Positions 18,156-26,699 of a DNA stretch of 64,000 nt are shown piece by piece. Numbering within the stretch: the stretch's first letter is position 1; each line of letters starts with the position of its first letter. This DNA is from Legionella sp. (lineage in GTDB: Bacteria > Pseudomonadota > Gammaproteobacteria > Legionellales > Legionellaceae), in NCBI GenBank assembly GCA_030680075.1, contig JAUXWR010000540.1:88358-152357 (forward strand), read 5' to 3'. The notes beneath the pieces are model-generated. The model was not told where the DNA came from, searched no databases, and saw only the letters and a program-made list of their open reading frames with translations. Both the position numbers and the translations under genes were made by a program.

Positions 18156-18759
18156 GACTCGTAAATTCCTTTTTACGCTGCTATTAGCGTTTATCATATC
18201 ACCTCTTTTTGCAAAGACTATCCTCATTGTGGGAGATAGTTTAAGTGCGGCATATGGTTTTGATGAAAAAAAGAGTTGGGTAAATCTACTTCAAGCGCGC
18301 TTGGAAAAAGAGCAGGGTGTCTACAAGGTAGTAAATTTAAGCCGTAGTGGAGATACAACCAGTAACGGTCTTGCCAAATTAACCGATGCCCTGGCAAAAC
18401 AAAAGCCTGCGATTGTAATTATTGAGTTGGGCGCGAACGATGGCTTGCGCGGGCTATCTATTCAGAAAATGCAACAAAATCTCGAAAAAATGATTCAGTT
18501 GTCGCAGCAAAATTCTGCCAAAGTATTGTTGTTGGCCACTCTCCTGCCACCCAATTATGGCCCTGCCTACATGGAGCGTTTTAATCAGGTGTATCAGGAT
18601 CTGGCCGTAAAATATAAGCTTTTATTAGTTCCCATGTTTTTGGAGGGTGTAGCCGGGGATCCTCAATTTATGCAGGAAGATGGTCTTCATCCAAATCAAC
18701 AGGCGCAAGAAAGAATATTCGCGAATATCTGGCCGGTATTGCAAACCCTCTTGCTTTAA
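18154..18759 (+). CDS. tesA: Arylesterase / acyl-CoA thioesterase I / lysophospholipase L1
   Basis: This 201-residue SGNH hydrolase has a signal peptide (MTRKFLFTLLLAFIISPLFA) and is periplasmic. Block I GDSLSAAYG carries the nucleophile Ser, NLSRSGDTT the Gly, GANDGLRG the Asn and DGLHPNQQAQ the Asp/His pair. It hydrolyses thioesters, aryl esters and lysophospholipids in the family. The ATG at 18154 is preferred over a TTG at 18130 because it gives a clean signal peptide, but its ribosome site is poor. It diverges from ybbA as in E. coli. Confidence 0.93.
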   Translation: MTRKFLFTLLLAFIISPLFAKTILIVGDSLSAAYGFDEKKSWVNLLQARLEKEQGVYKVVNLSRSGDTTSNGLAKLTDALAKQKPAIVIIELGANDGLRGLSIQKMQQNLEKMIQLSQQNSAKVLLLATLLPPNYGPAYMERFNQVYQDLAVKYKLLLVPMFLEGVAGDPQFMQEDGLHPNQQAQERIFANIWPVLQTLLL

Positions 18760-18887
18760 CGCGAGTATTTATGTGTGCCGATTTTAGTCGCCATGCTCTT
18801 CTCGTCACTAATTGTTCAAAAATTGATTTGTTATGGGATAAATTATAGAATCCACAACAGTACAACAGTAGATCTTTGGAGATTGTA

Positions 18888-19130
18888 ATGCTTCTTAGGC
18901 ATGTTTTAAAAAATTCAGCGTGGAGTGAATTTAAAGGGAATTTTTGGGGAAGCACTCGTCAGGAGCAAATGGCGAACAAAGCGCTCATAGGCATTATGGG
19001 TTTAGGTTTCTTCGCGAGCGGGGTTATAATGGGTCATGGGGTGAAAGCTTTGGAGCAAAAAACGCTTGATAAAAATATTAACCCCCCTGGGACCTCTGAT
19101 AGTCACGAGCCTTACTTGAATGTACCATAG
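18888..19130 (+). CDS. Small hypothetical protein with one membrane helix
   Basis: This 80-residue product (MLLRHVLKNSAWSEFKGNFW...) has a basic N-terminus, one hydrophobic segment (ALIGIMGLGFFASGVIMGHG) and a short polar tail. GGAG lies seven to ten bases before the ATG, and a promoter-like AT-rich gap precedes it, which supports expression. I do not recognise the family. The Gly-rich helix resembles small inner-membrane proteins of unknown function. Confidence 0.55.
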   Translation: MLLRHVLKNSAWSEFKGNFWGSTRQEQMANKALIGIMGLGFFASGVIMGHGVKALEQKTLDKNINPPGTSDSHEPYLNVP

Positions 19131-19546
19131 TTGCATGTTGTTTAATTTATACCGTATAGCATATGTGCATTTATTGCGCGCGCTTTAGTGCATTCAGGGA
19201 TCTACTTCCAGGAACGGAATATTAATCCTGCAATTATGACAACCAAGATGAGAGGCCTTTGCATAGAACAATTTTTAAATGCAGGTAAATAACTCGTCTT
19301 TGCGAACGACGTGAAGCAATCCAGCGACCTTTATGAGCAATGGATGCTCTAATTGGATTTTTCAAGTCCACTGGATTGCTTCACGTCGTTCGCAAAGACG
19401 GCATTTTTTCCGAGTTTAAAATTGTCCTGTGCAAGATGAGAGGCACGAATCCTGCATGTGTTAATTGACTTTTGAGTATAAGCATTCAAAATTGCGATTG
19501 ATTTAGTAATATTGGGATTACTCGCCATAATTTAAGGGGAACAGTA
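19131..19546. other. Intergenic region holding MITE copy 2
   Basis: This 416-base gap contains about 110 bases of unremarkable AT-rich sequence, MITE copy 2 with its flanking direct repeats (19244-19444), and about 100 bases before the lytic transglycosylase. No RNA gene or other ORF was recognised. Confidence 0.7.
19257..19434. mobile_element. MITE copy 2 with target-site duplication
   Basis: The copy is about 178 bp, clearly homologous to the one at 10157-10336. Its left end reads TTTGCATAGAACAATTTTTA (slightly decayed) and its right end AAATTGTCCTGTGCAA. The internal inverted repeat is GTCTTTGCGAACGACGTGAA / TTCACGTCGTTCGCAAAGAC: both arms carry the same change relative to copy 1, so pairing is kept. 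CAAGATGAGAGGC occurs on both sides (19244-19256 and 19432-19444), a 9-13 bp target-site duplication. No transposase gene is inside. Confidence 0.88.
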
Positions 19547-20518
19547 ATGAAAAAACTGGGCGCTAATCTGTTTATATGGCTACTAGTGGGTTTTTCGCCA
19601 TTTGTCTTTGCCAATCCAAGCTGGAACCAGTGGGTTGCCGGTGTTAGAGAAGAGGCCGTTACTCAGGGAATTTCGCCTGCGCTATTTGATAAAGCTTTTT
19701 CAGATATTCACGAGCCGAGCCGCCAGGTAAAAGGATTGGCGCGTTCTCAACCCGAGCATCGCTTAACCTATAGTAAATACTTGCATACTCGCGCTGACAG
19801 TTATCGTATTGCAATGGGCCGTAAGCATTACGCTAAGAATAAAGCCGTTCTTGAGGAAGTGGGCGAAAAATTTGGTGTTGATCCCTGTTTTATCGTGTCT
19901 TTTTGGGGGATGGAAACCAGTTATGGCAGCTACATGGGCGATTTTCCAGTGATAAAATCGTTAGCCACACTTGCTTATGATTCCAATAGACCTGATTTTT
20001 TTCGTAAGCAATTATTAATAGCACTTCGCATTGTTAATGATGGTCATGTGGCGCTTGGGAATTTTAAAGGCGAATGGGCAGGAGCTTCAGGCCAGCCTCA
20101 GTTTTTACCCTCAAGCTGGGTTGAGTTTGCAGTGGATTATGATGGCGATGGTCGCAAAGATATTTGGGAAAGTAAGCCCGATGTATTTGCCTCCATTGCT
20201 AATTACATGAAGAAAAATGGCTGGCAAACAGGTGAGCCTTGGGCAATTCATGTAAAATTACCGGCAAATTTTGATAAAAATCTAGAAGGCAAAGCTACCG
20301 TTAAACCTGTCAGTGAATGGAATGCTATGGGTGTACGGACGGAAGATGGGAAGCCTTTACCCAATCAACATTTACAAGCCAGTATTGTTCAACCGAACGG
20401 TGGCCCGGTATTTCTTGCCTATCCTAACTATAAAATGATTTTGCGTTATAATAATTCGATTTATTACGCTGGCGCTATTGGTTACATGGCCGACAAAATC
20501 TGCAATCGCATTAAATAA
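19547..20518 (+). CDS. Lytic murein transglycosylase, MltB family
   Basis: This 323-residue periplasmic enzyme has a signal peptide (MKKLGANLFIWLLVGFSPFV, cleavage near FAN). The catalytic Glu is in FWGMETSYGSYMGDFPVIKS, followed by ATLAYDSNRPDFFRKQL, GEWAGASGQPQFLPSSW and DYDGDGRKDIWES. It cleaves the MurNAc-GlcNAc bond of peptidoglycan, forming anhydro-muropeptides. No lipobox Cys is present, so it is a soluble SltB/MltB-like form. AGGGGA lies upstream of the ATG. Confidence 0.93.
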   Translation: MKKLGANLFIWLLVGFSPFVFANPSWNQWVAGVREEAVTQGISPALFDKAFSDIHEPSRQVKGLARSQPEHRLTYSKYLHTRADSYRIAMGRKHYAKNKAVLEEVGEKFGVDPCFIVSFWGMETSYGSYMGDFPVIKSLATLAYDSNRPDFFRKQLLIALRIVNDGHVALGNFKGEWAGASGQPQFLPSSWVEFAVDYDGDGRKDIWESKPDVFASIANYMKKNGWQTGEPWAIHVKLPANFDKNLEGKATVKPVSEWNAMGVRTEDGKPLPNQHLQASIVQPNGGPVFLAYPNYKMILRYNNSIYYAGAIGYMADKICNRIK

Positions 20519-20524
20519 ATAAAA

Positions 20525-20548
20525 GCCTGCGAGCCAAGGCTCGCAGGC
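20525..20548. terminator. Strong hairpin after the lytic transglycosylase
   Basis: GCCTGCGAGCC (20525-20535), two bases, then GGCTCGCAGGC (20538-20548) form a perfect 11-base inverted repeat. It begins seven bases after the stop. T-richness appears only about 12 bases later, so factor-independent termination is likely but not certain. Confidence 0.6.
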
Positions 20549-20578
20549 CAATTCAGGCTTATTTTACGGGGTATTTTT

Positions 20579-21448
20579 GTGCAAACATATCTTGATAAAA
20601 CCGCAAGTCTCACGCCTCTCATAAAACGTATTATTGATGATAAAGCCACTGAATATCCTAATACGGGCGCTTATAATACGGTCGTAAAAAGCGGAAGCTA
20701 TTTATGCCGCCGCTGCGGTATTGCGCTTTTTCGCGGCAACAGTCAATTTCATTCAGGTTGTGGCTGGCCAAGTTTTGATGAGAATATTGTGCAGGCGGTA
20801 AAACAATCGCCTGATTCCGATGGGCGTCGGGTTGAGATCCTTTGTGAGCGTTGCGATGCCCATTTAGGTCACGTGTTTACGGGTGAGCATTTTACGGCGA
20901 ATAATCTTCGCCATTGTGTCAATTCTCTTTCCCTTGATTTTGTAACAGATAGTAATGTTATTGATACCGAAGAGGCAATTGTTGCCGGTGGGTGTTTTTG
21001 GGGTGTTGAGCATTTCCTTCGCCTTTTGCCGGGCGTATTAAAAGTAGAATCAGGGTATACGGGAGGAAATATTCTTGCACCTGCCTATGAACAGGTATGT
21101 GGTGGAAATACCGGCCATTATGAAGCGGTGCGAGTTGTTTTCGATACTAGCAAAACAGATTTTCAGGCGGTTATTAAACGCTTTTTTGAGATTCACGACC
21201 CTACACAGCGTCTCGGGCAAGGGCCTGATATAGGGAAACAATATGAAAGCGCCATTTTTTATTATAATGATACCCAACTTAAAACGGCCGAATCGCTAAT
21301 ACAACTATTGCGCAACCGAGGTTTTAATGTGGTAACCCACCTAAAGCCCGTGCAAATTTTTTGGCCTGCAGAAGACTACCATCAAAATTATTACAGTAAA
21401 CATAATAAATCCCCCTATTGCCATCGACCAGAGCCGCGGTTTGGCTGA
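20579..21448 (+). CDS. msrAB: Bifunctional methionine sulfoxide reductase MsrB-MsrA
   Basis: In this 289-residue fusion, residues 1-122 are MsrB: zinc-binding CRRCGIALF and CERCDAHLG pairs, SGCGWPSFD, and the catalytic Cys in RHCVNSLSLDF. Residues about 130-289 are MsrA with GGCFWGVEHF, the catalytic Cys in GGCFWG, SGYTGGN, GHYEAVRVVFD and YHQNYY. It reduces both diastereomers of methionine sulfoxide. No signal peptide is visible, so it is cytosolic. The order B-then-A is one of two known orders. The start is a GTG just after the preceding hairpin, with ACGGGG upstream. Confidence 0.95.
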   Translation: MQTYLDKTASLTPLIKRIIDDKATEYPNTGAYNTVVKSGSYLCRRCGIALFRGNSQFHSGCGWPSFDENIVQAVKQSPDSDGRRVEILCERCDAHLGHVFTGEHFTANNLRHCVNSLSLDFVTDSNVIDTEEAIVAGGCFWGVEHFLRLLPGVLKVESGYTGGNILAPAYEQVCGGNTGHYEAVRVVFDTSKTDFQAVIKRFFEIHDPTQRLGQGPDIGKQYESAIFYYNDTQLKTAESLIQLLRNRGFNVVTHLKPVQIFWPAEDYHQNYYSKHNKSPYCHRPEPRFG

Positions 21449-21473
21449 GAGGCTTTTATAAGGAAAAAGCGTT

Positions 21474-21947
21474 ATGGATAAATTATTAGGGTTCAGTGAG
21501 ATTGGAGAGTATGGGCTTTACGTAAGAGGTATAATAATTACCCTGTATGCGATGATTCTTTTCAGAACCAATTCATCGCGATTGTATGGTAACCATTCTC
21601 CATTGGATTTTATTATTTATATTATTCTAGGTGCCATATTAGGGGAGGCGATTGTAAATAATATTCCTCTTCTTCCCTCGATGATCGTTTGCGCTCTCAT
21701 CGTAGCTATTCATCGCTTCCTGGCTTTTTTATCGTATAAAAGTCATCGCATCGGAAAATATATCAAGGGTGAAAAAGTCAATATTCTTAAAAATGGGAAA
21801 TACATTGAAAAGAATCTTCGCTGTTGCCAGATTACTAAAAATGATATTTTACAAGCGCTACGATCGCAACACGGTTTGGATAAAATCGATTCGGTCAAAA
21901 TGGCTATACTTGAGCGAGGCGGACAAATATCATTTATCTTAAAATAA
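21474..21947 (+). CDS. DUF421 (YetF-like) membrane protein
   Basis: This 157-residue protein has three membrane helices (GIIITLYAMILFRTNSSRL; DFIIYIILGAILGEAIVNNI; SMIVCALIVAIHRFLAFL) and a small cytoplasmic domain. The domain carries KGEKVNILKNGKYIEKNL and DILQALRSQHGLDKIDSVKM, typical of DUF421. The family function is unknown. It ends 12 bases from the convergent tatB stop. Confidence 0.82.
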   Translation: MDKLLGFSEIGEYGLYVRGIIITLYAMILFRTNSSRLYGNHSPLDFIIYIILGAILGEAIVNNIPLLPSMIVCALIVAIHRFLAFLSYKSHRIGKYIKGEKVNILKNGKYIEKNLRCCQITKNDILQALRSQHGLDKIDSVKMAILERGGQISFILK

Positions 21948-21959
21948 TAGCATTAACTA

Positions 21960-22190
21960 TTAATCAGAACCTGGTTTTTGATAGTGAGCATCAGCCTTGT
22001 CTGCTTTACGCTGGTTTTCCCGCAGTTGCTGCTCGTTAAGCGTACTTTGCCAGAAATCTGATGCTTGCTGTTTCAGGTTATTAAGCCTGCATGCCAATTT
22101 ACCGAGATGTTCTGCCAACATGGGTAATTTAGAAGGCCCAAAAACAACGATAGCAACGATACCCGTCACTAATAGCTCGCCGCTACTCAT
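21960..22190 (-). CDS. tatB: Sec-independent protein translocase TatB
   Basis: This 76-residue protein has a TatB/TatA-fold N-terminus (MSSGELLVTGIVAIVVFGPS), the FGPSKLP hinge and an amphipathic helix (LAEHLGKLACRLNNLKQQ) longer than in TatA. The start at 22190 overlaps the tatA stop by eight bases; the longer frame to 22205 lies within tatA. It belongs to the twin-arginine export complex in the inner membrane. tatC is not in the window. Confidence 0.85.
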   Translation of the reverse strand: MSSGELLVTGIVAIVVFGPSKLPMLAEHLGKLACRLNNLKQQASDFWQSTLNEQQLRENQRKADKADAHYQKPGSD

Positions 22191-22347
22191 GTTTTTTATC
22201 ATCATCGTCGTTCATTGCCCGACGAAAATTCTTAATCGCATTGCCTAAGTCAGCGCCTATATTTTTTAATTTGTTAGTGCCAAACAACGCGATAACAATT
22301 AATAAAATAAGTAATAATGATAATGGACTGATACCGCTTAATCCCAT
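22183..22347 (-). CDS. tatA: Sec-independent protein translocase TatA
   Basis: This short 54-residue gene was read directly from the sequence: MGLSGISPLSLLLILLIVIA, then LFGTNKLKNIGADLGNAIKN and an acidic tail ending DDDDKKHE. The FGTNKLK hinge and the amphipathic GADLGNAIKNF helix are diagnostic of TatA. It begins one base after the ubiB stop and its end overlaps tatB, so it belongs to the ubi-tat operon. TatA oligomers form the export passage for folded proteins. Confidence 0.9.
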   Translation of the reverse strand: MGLSGISPLSLLLILLIVIALFGTNKLKNIGADLGNAIKNFRRAMNDDDDKKHE

Positions 22348-22348
22348 G

Positions 22349-24001
22349 TTAACTCCCGTCAGTTCGGTTAATCAGAGAAACCACCCCTCCAATAAGGGCA
22401 ATGCTTAAGGTTATCGTAGCAAGTTTATCAACGCTTATTTGATTAAAATAACTTAAAATACTGAGAGTTGCCATAGAGATAAAAACACCCGCTCCCAATC
22501 CTTTGAACCAATGACGGCGCAATAACGGTAAATTTTCCTGACGAGAGACTGGTGCCAGTGCTTGAATTTTTTGTGCTTTGGTTAATTCCAACACATCGAA
22601 GAACAAACGCGGCAGATGCGGCAGTTGCTCCGTAAAAAAAGGAATATTTTCCTTAAGTTGCCTGATAAAAGCTTTTGGACCAATCTGCTCTTTTAACCAT
22701 TTTTCGAGGAAGGGTTTTGCCGTTGCCCATAAATCCAGTTCCGGATAAAGCTGCCTTCCCAAACCTTCAACAGCTAATAATGTTTTTTGTAAAAGAATCA
22801 ATTGGGGCTGCACTTCCATTTGAAAACGCCGTGCTACCTGAAAAAGTCGCAAAACCACTTGCGCAAATGAAATATCTTTCAAGGGTTTTTCAAAAATAGG
22901 CTCACACACCATGCGTATATCACTTTCAAACTCTTCTACTCTTGTATCGCGAGCAACCCAACCTGATTCAACGTGCAGTTCGGCCACCCGACGATAGTCA
23001 CGGTTAAAAAAAGCATAGAGATTTTCAGCAAGGTAGCGCTTATCGTTATCGCTTAAGGTGCCAATAATGCCGAAATCAATACAAATATATTGAGGCTCTG
23101 CAGGGTGGGCGTAAGAGACAAAAATGTTCCCGGGATGCATATCCGCATGGAAGAAACAGTCTCGAAATACTTGCGTGAAAAAAATCTCCACCCCGCGTTC
23201 TGCCAATTTTTTAATATTGACACCGTGTTCATGCAAAGAGGCCACATCGGCTACAGGGATGCCATAAATGCGCTCCATTACCATCACATTTTCACGGGTG
23301 TAATCCCAAAATATCTCAGGAATATAGAGCAAGGGAGATTTTTGAAAGTTACGGCGTAGCTGGCTCGCGTTAGCCGCTTCGCGCTGCAAATCCAGTTCTT
23401 CAAATAAATTGTGCTCAAACTCTCGAACGATTTCTTTCGGTTTAAGGCGCCGACTTTCGCCCCAATAACGCTCAACGAGATTAGCGATGGTGTACATAAT
23501 GCTAAGATCTTGTTCGATAATTTTGCGCATATCGGGACGCAGAATTTTAACAACCACACTTTCGCCCGTTTTTAGTGTTGCAGCATGAACCTGCGCGACA
23601 GAAGCTGAAGCGAGGCACTGGGTATCAAATTCTGCAAATACATCAAACGCGGAACGCCCAAAAGCCTTCTCTACTATAGCAAGGGCTACTTTACTGGAAA
23701 AAGGTGGCACATTGTCTTGTAATTTGCAGAGTTCTTGTGCGATATCCGGCGGTAAAATATCAGGCCGCGTGGATAGTGCCTGTCCAAATTTAATAAAAAT
23801 TGGACCCAGCTCTTCAAGCGTTTTGCGCAATGCCTCACCCCGGGTTAATTTTGTGCGGCGAAACCAGTTCCAGGGGTTTAAATAAACAATAAAACGAAGC
23901 GGGGCAAAAAGAGGTGTTGCTACTACTACATTATCAAGGCCATTACGAGCCAAAATGGAATTGATATGAATGAGTCGTATTAATTGTTTAATTGATTTCA
24001 T
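22349..24001 (-). CDS. ubiB: Ubiquinone biosynthesis protein UbiB (ADCK-type kinase fold)
   Basis: This 550-residue protein is of typical UbiB length. The family motif KxGQ is in FIKFGQALSTRPD, the Ala-rich loop in ASASVAQVHAA and the invariant Lys in VVVKILRPDM. HADMHPGNIF and CIDFGIIGTLSD give the catalytic and Mg-binding parts, and two C-terminal membrane helices (GAGVFISMATLSILSYF; LATITLSIALIGGVVSLI) anchor it. UbiB-type ATPases support assembly of the ubiquinone-synthesis complex. It overlaps ubiJ by four bases and is followed at once by tatA. Confidence 0.95.
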   Translation of the reverse strand: MKSIKQLIRLIHINSILARNGLDNVVVATPLFAPLRFIVYLNPWNWFRRTKLTRGEALRKTLEELGPIFIKFGQALSTRPDILPPDIAQELCKLQDNVPPFSSKVALAIVEKAFGRSAFDVFAEFDTQCLASASVAQVHAATLKTGESVVVKILRPDMRKIIEQDLSIMYTIANLVERYWGESRRLKPKEIVREFEHNLFEELDLQREAANASQLRRNFQKSPLLYIPEIFWDYTRENVMVMERIYGIPVADVASLHEHGVNIKKLAERGVEIFFTQVFRDCFFHADMHPGNIFVSYAHPAEPQYICIDFGIIGTLSDNDKRYLAENLYAFFNRDYRRVAELHVESGWVARDTRVEEFESDIRMVCEPIFEKPLKDISFAQVVLRLFQVARRFQMEVQPQLILLQKTLLAVEGLGRQLYPELDLWATAKPFLEKWLKEQIGPKAFIRQLKENIPFFTEQLPHLPRLFFDVLELTKAQKIQALAPVSRQENLPLLRRHWFKGLGAGVFISMATLSILSYFNQISVDKLATITLSIALIGGVVSLINRTDGS

Positions 24002-24606
24002 AAAGAGGCCATGAGTAATTTTATTTGAGCCTGAAGGCGCTCGACATCCATAGACAACAGATCAATATCATGAAAAAAATCTTCAACTTCTTCCCTGGGT
24101 GGGAAAATTCGATATTCTTCCTGCAAATAGTCCGTGAGATTATGATGAAGTGAGCGGCTAAGTTGGCGCTGAAAAGCGACGCCTTGCTTAAACAAAGAGC
24201 CTACTTGATGCGCTACCACATCACCGGTGAAATGGGCTAAATGCCCTTCCCAATCAATATCCAGCTCGTCAAACAGTTTTTTAATCTCTTGCCCCAATTC
24301 AACGTCACCGGACAAGCGAATTTTATCATTGAATAATGAGCGCGCTTTTGATGCCGGTAAAAAACTCAACCGGATGAGGCCTAAGGGGTTACTACGAATG
24401 ATGGTGTCCGGTTCACCAGAAAATTGAGCGAGAAGTTTTAATTGTTGCGCCTCAAAGCTTATAAAAAAATTCACACCCAACGGTGCTACAATAATTTCGA
24501 TAACCTTGCCATGCAACGCTGTAATTTTAGCGGAGCTATTTTCATCCAGCGACAAAGCATGATTAATGGCGGTCTGTAATGCTAATAGAGAATATTTTTT
24601 AATCAT
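23998..24606 (-). CDS. ubiJ: Ubiquinone biosynthesis accessory factor UbiJ (SCP2-like)
   Basis: This 202-residue protein, from the ATG at 24606 (MIKKYSLLALQTAINHALSL), has an SCP2 lipid-binding N-terminal domain (GVNFFISFEAQQLKLLAQFS, RLSGDVELGQEIKKLF) and a C-terminal helical region. UbiJ binds hydrophobic ubiquinone intermediates and scaffolds the Ubi complex. Its place between ubiE and ubiB is the conserved gammaproteobacterial order. The open frame to 24651 overlaps ubiE and is not preferred. Confidence 0.9.
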   Translation of the reverse strand: MIKKYSLLALQTAINHALSLDENSSAKITALHGKVIEIIVAPLGVNFFISFEAQQLKLLAQFSGEPDTIIRSNPLGLIRLSFLPASKARSLFNDKIRLSGDVELGQEIKKLFDELDIDWEGHLAHFTGDVVAHQVGSLFKQGVAFQRQLSRSLHHNLTDYLQEEYRIFPPREEVEDFFHDIDLLSMDVERLQAQIKLLMASL

Positions 24607-24613
24607 CGGGTTC

Positions 24614-25366
24614 TCAATATTTATAGGCAATATGTAAAGCGACAATTCCACCGCTTAAATTATGATAATGACAATCCTCAAATCCCGTGCTCTCAATCAT
24701 CTTTTTTAACCCCTCCTGATTGGGGTGCATGCGAATAGATTCGGCAAGGTATTGATAACTGTTTGCATCCTCTGCGATATATTGCCCAATGGTGGGTAAT
24801 ATATTAAATGAGTACCAATCATATACGGCCCTTAACCCGGGAAAATCAGGCGTGGAAAACTCAAGAACCATGAGCTTGCCGCCCGGTTTACATACCCTGT
24901 ACATAGAGCGAAGCGCTTCTTCTTTATCGGTAACATTGCGAAGACCAAACCCTATGGTGATGCAATGAAAACTGTTGTCAGCGAAAGGCAGTGTTTGCGC
25001 ATTGGCTTGCACGTAATTAATATTGCCAAGTAGCCCCTCGTTTAACAGCCGATTTCTACCTACATTGAGCATGGCCGCATTAATATCTGCCAGTATGACT
25101 TGACCTTTATCACCCACTTTGCGACTTAACAAGCGCGTCAAATCGCCGCTGCCGCCTGCCAAATCAAGTACTGACTGACCAGGGCGCACATTGCAGAGTT
25201 CGATGGTAAAGCGTTTCCAGAGATGATGAATACCCATCGACATTAAATTATTCATCAGATCATAATTTTTAGCGACCGATTGAAATACGGCACCTACTTT
25301 TTTTTCTTTTTCATCCCAGTCTACCGATTCAAAACCGAAATGGGTTGTTTTCTTTTGATTAGTCAT
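24614..25366 (-). CDS. ubiE: Ubiquinone/menaquinone C-methyltransferase UbiE
   Basis: This 250-residue class I SAM methyltransferase carries [20 protein letters not shown] at the N-terminus, the SAM motif [32 protein letters not shown], and [12 protein letters not shown] at the C-terminus, all classical UbiE. It C-methylates the demethoxy-quinol ring. It heads the minus-strand run ubiE-ubiJ-ubiB-tatA-tatB. Confidence 0.96.
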   Translation of the reverse strand: MTNQKKTTHFGFESVDWDEKEKKVGAVFQSVAKNYDLMNNLMSMGIHHLWKRFTIELCNVRPGQSVLDLAGGSGDLTRLLSRKVGDKGQVILADINAAMLNVGRNRLLNEGLLGNINYVQANAQTLPFADNSFHCITIGFGLRNVTDKEEALRSMYRVCKPGGKLMVLEFSTPDFPGLRAVYDWYSFNILPTIGQYIAEDANSYQYLAESIRMHPNQEGLKKMIESTGFEDCHYHNLSGGIVALHIAYKY

Positions 25367-25423
25367 GAGCTGTGTGGGTTATAACGAGATGGCCTATCTT
25401 ATCCTAAAATAGTAGGAGTGTCC

Positions 25424-26191
25424 TTAGGAAGAATAATTCCCTGCTTCGTGTCGTTTTTTTTCTGCATGGATTTTCAGCAGGTACAAGAGCGCAAAGGGTG
25501 AAATTACCCCTAACAATAATAGCCACCATGTGGAATTGGCAAGAAGTGCTATCCAGGTGAAAATTAACACGGGAATCGTGATGAGAAGAGGAAATGCGGC
25601 TTTTCTTCGCCACTGACCAGACCACACGCATAAAAAATTGATCTGAAAAAATAGATAAATGGGGATGAATAAAAAAAATAATTGGGTTAGTAACACCCAC
25701 CCTAACGACTGTGGGTCTGGTGAGTTGGTTGCCATACTTAACTGCTGCTGGCTTAGTACTTGCACCCAGGTGGCGAGCCTGGGTACGACAGGAACCATAT
25801 TTTGCCAATGAAGAGCCAGGGGCAGTTGCTGTGTTTCAAGTAAACTACCTTTGTAATCACTAGCCATTATCATGAGGGCGTCAATATCGGCGTCATTATC
25901 GTATGCAATCCATGCAATAGCCTCTCCAAGCCCCGCTGGATAGAGAGCAGCACGGTTATTCGTTATGCCATCTTTATCAGCTGCACCATTTTTAAGGCCA
26001 ATTACCTGAAAGCTCAGCGATTGTGTACTATTGTAATGGAGCCTGAGATAAACTGCCTGACCGTAATGAAGGGTGTTTGTATTGTCAGGGCTAATCGCCT
26101 TCACCTCAATGGATGCAAAGACGTTTTCTAAAGTCATCATCAGTAAGCATAAAAATAATCCCTGAATGAATTTAATAAGGCCTACTGACAT
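25424..26191 (-). CDS. Hypothetical exported/membrane protein
   Basis: This 255-residue product has a signal peptide (MSVGLIKFIQGLFLCLLMMT, cleavage near VFAS), a beta-rich extracytoplasmic part of about 140 residues and three C-terminal hydrophobic segments (LGWVLLTQLFFLFIPIYLFF; AAFPLLITIPVLIFTWIALL; WWLLLLGVISPFALLYLL). AAGGA precedes the ATG. The layout, a beta domain followed by helices, resembles accessory proteins of surface or oxidative systems. I do not recognise a named family. It may share a transcript with the 122-residue gene upstream. Confidence 0.65.
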   Translation of the reverse strand: MSVGLIKFIQGLFLCLLMMTLENVFASIEVKAISPDNTNTLHYGQAVYLRLHYNSTQSLSFQVIGLKNGAADKDGITNNRAALYPAGLGEAIAWIAYDNDADIDALMIMASDYKGSLLETQQLPLALHWQNMVPVVPRLATWVQVLSQQQLSMATNSPDPQSLGWVLLTQLFFLFIPIYLFFQINFLCVWSGQWRRKAAFPLLITIPVLIFTWIALLANSTWWLLLLGVISPFALLYLLKIHAEKKRHEAGNYSS

Positions 26192-26244
26192 TTTTGTAAT
26201 CCTTAATAGTTCCTTTTATTATTATACATCCAAATCCCGGTAGC

Positions 26245-26613
26245 CTAGAATTGCAATGGATTATGTTCAATGGCTGATGAGTCAGAATTGTTAAGGCTTC
26301 CTTCAGGGGCAGTGTACTCCAGCTCATCATCAATAATATCGCTATCATCGTCAGCGTCATCGAATAGCATCATGTCTTCAGTGGTGTCATGAGTTGCTGG
26401 AACTGGCACCTTGTCATCATTTTTGTCCGTAGGGGCAGGGGCAGATTCGCCATTTGGCATAACTGGAATAATAATGTCATCGGACGTGTCTTCAGTTGTA
26501 TCAGGTGCGATATCCTTGACTATCGGTTCAACATTAATCACACATAGATCCGAATGGGCAGCAAACGCCGGGATTGCAAAGAGTGCAAGCACCATAACAG
26601 CTATTGTTTTCAT
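26245..26613 (-). CDS. Small acidic exported protein, unknown
   Basis: This 122-residue protein has a clear signal peptide (MKTIAVMVLALFAIPAFA, then AHSD). The mature part is low-complexity, with many Asp, Glu, Thr and Pro residues (DTTEDTSDD, DDADDDSDIIDDELE), one Cys soon after the cleavage site and a C-terminal Phe. GGAG six to nine bases before the ATG supports translation. Low complexity hides any family relation; a divalent-cation-binding periplasmic protein is a guess from composition only. Confidence 0.6.
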   Translation of the reverse strand: MKTIAVMVLALFAIPAFAAHSDLCVINVEPIVKDIAPDTTEDTSDDIIIPVMPNGESAPAPTDKNDDKVPVPATHDTTEDMMLFDDADDDSDIIDDELEYTAPEGSLNNSDSSAIEHNPLQF

Positions 26614-26699
26614 GGATTTCTCCTTTTGCCTTTTATCAACATCCGTTTAAATGATTTAAATATCCAGTGTAACTATAGCTGATATTGGGAAAATCTTAT

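Noticed and set aside
25404..25808. 134-codon minus-strand frame next to ubiE
   Set aside because: It lies in another frame of the exported-protein gene at 25424-26191, which has the signal peptide and ribosome site; a shadow.
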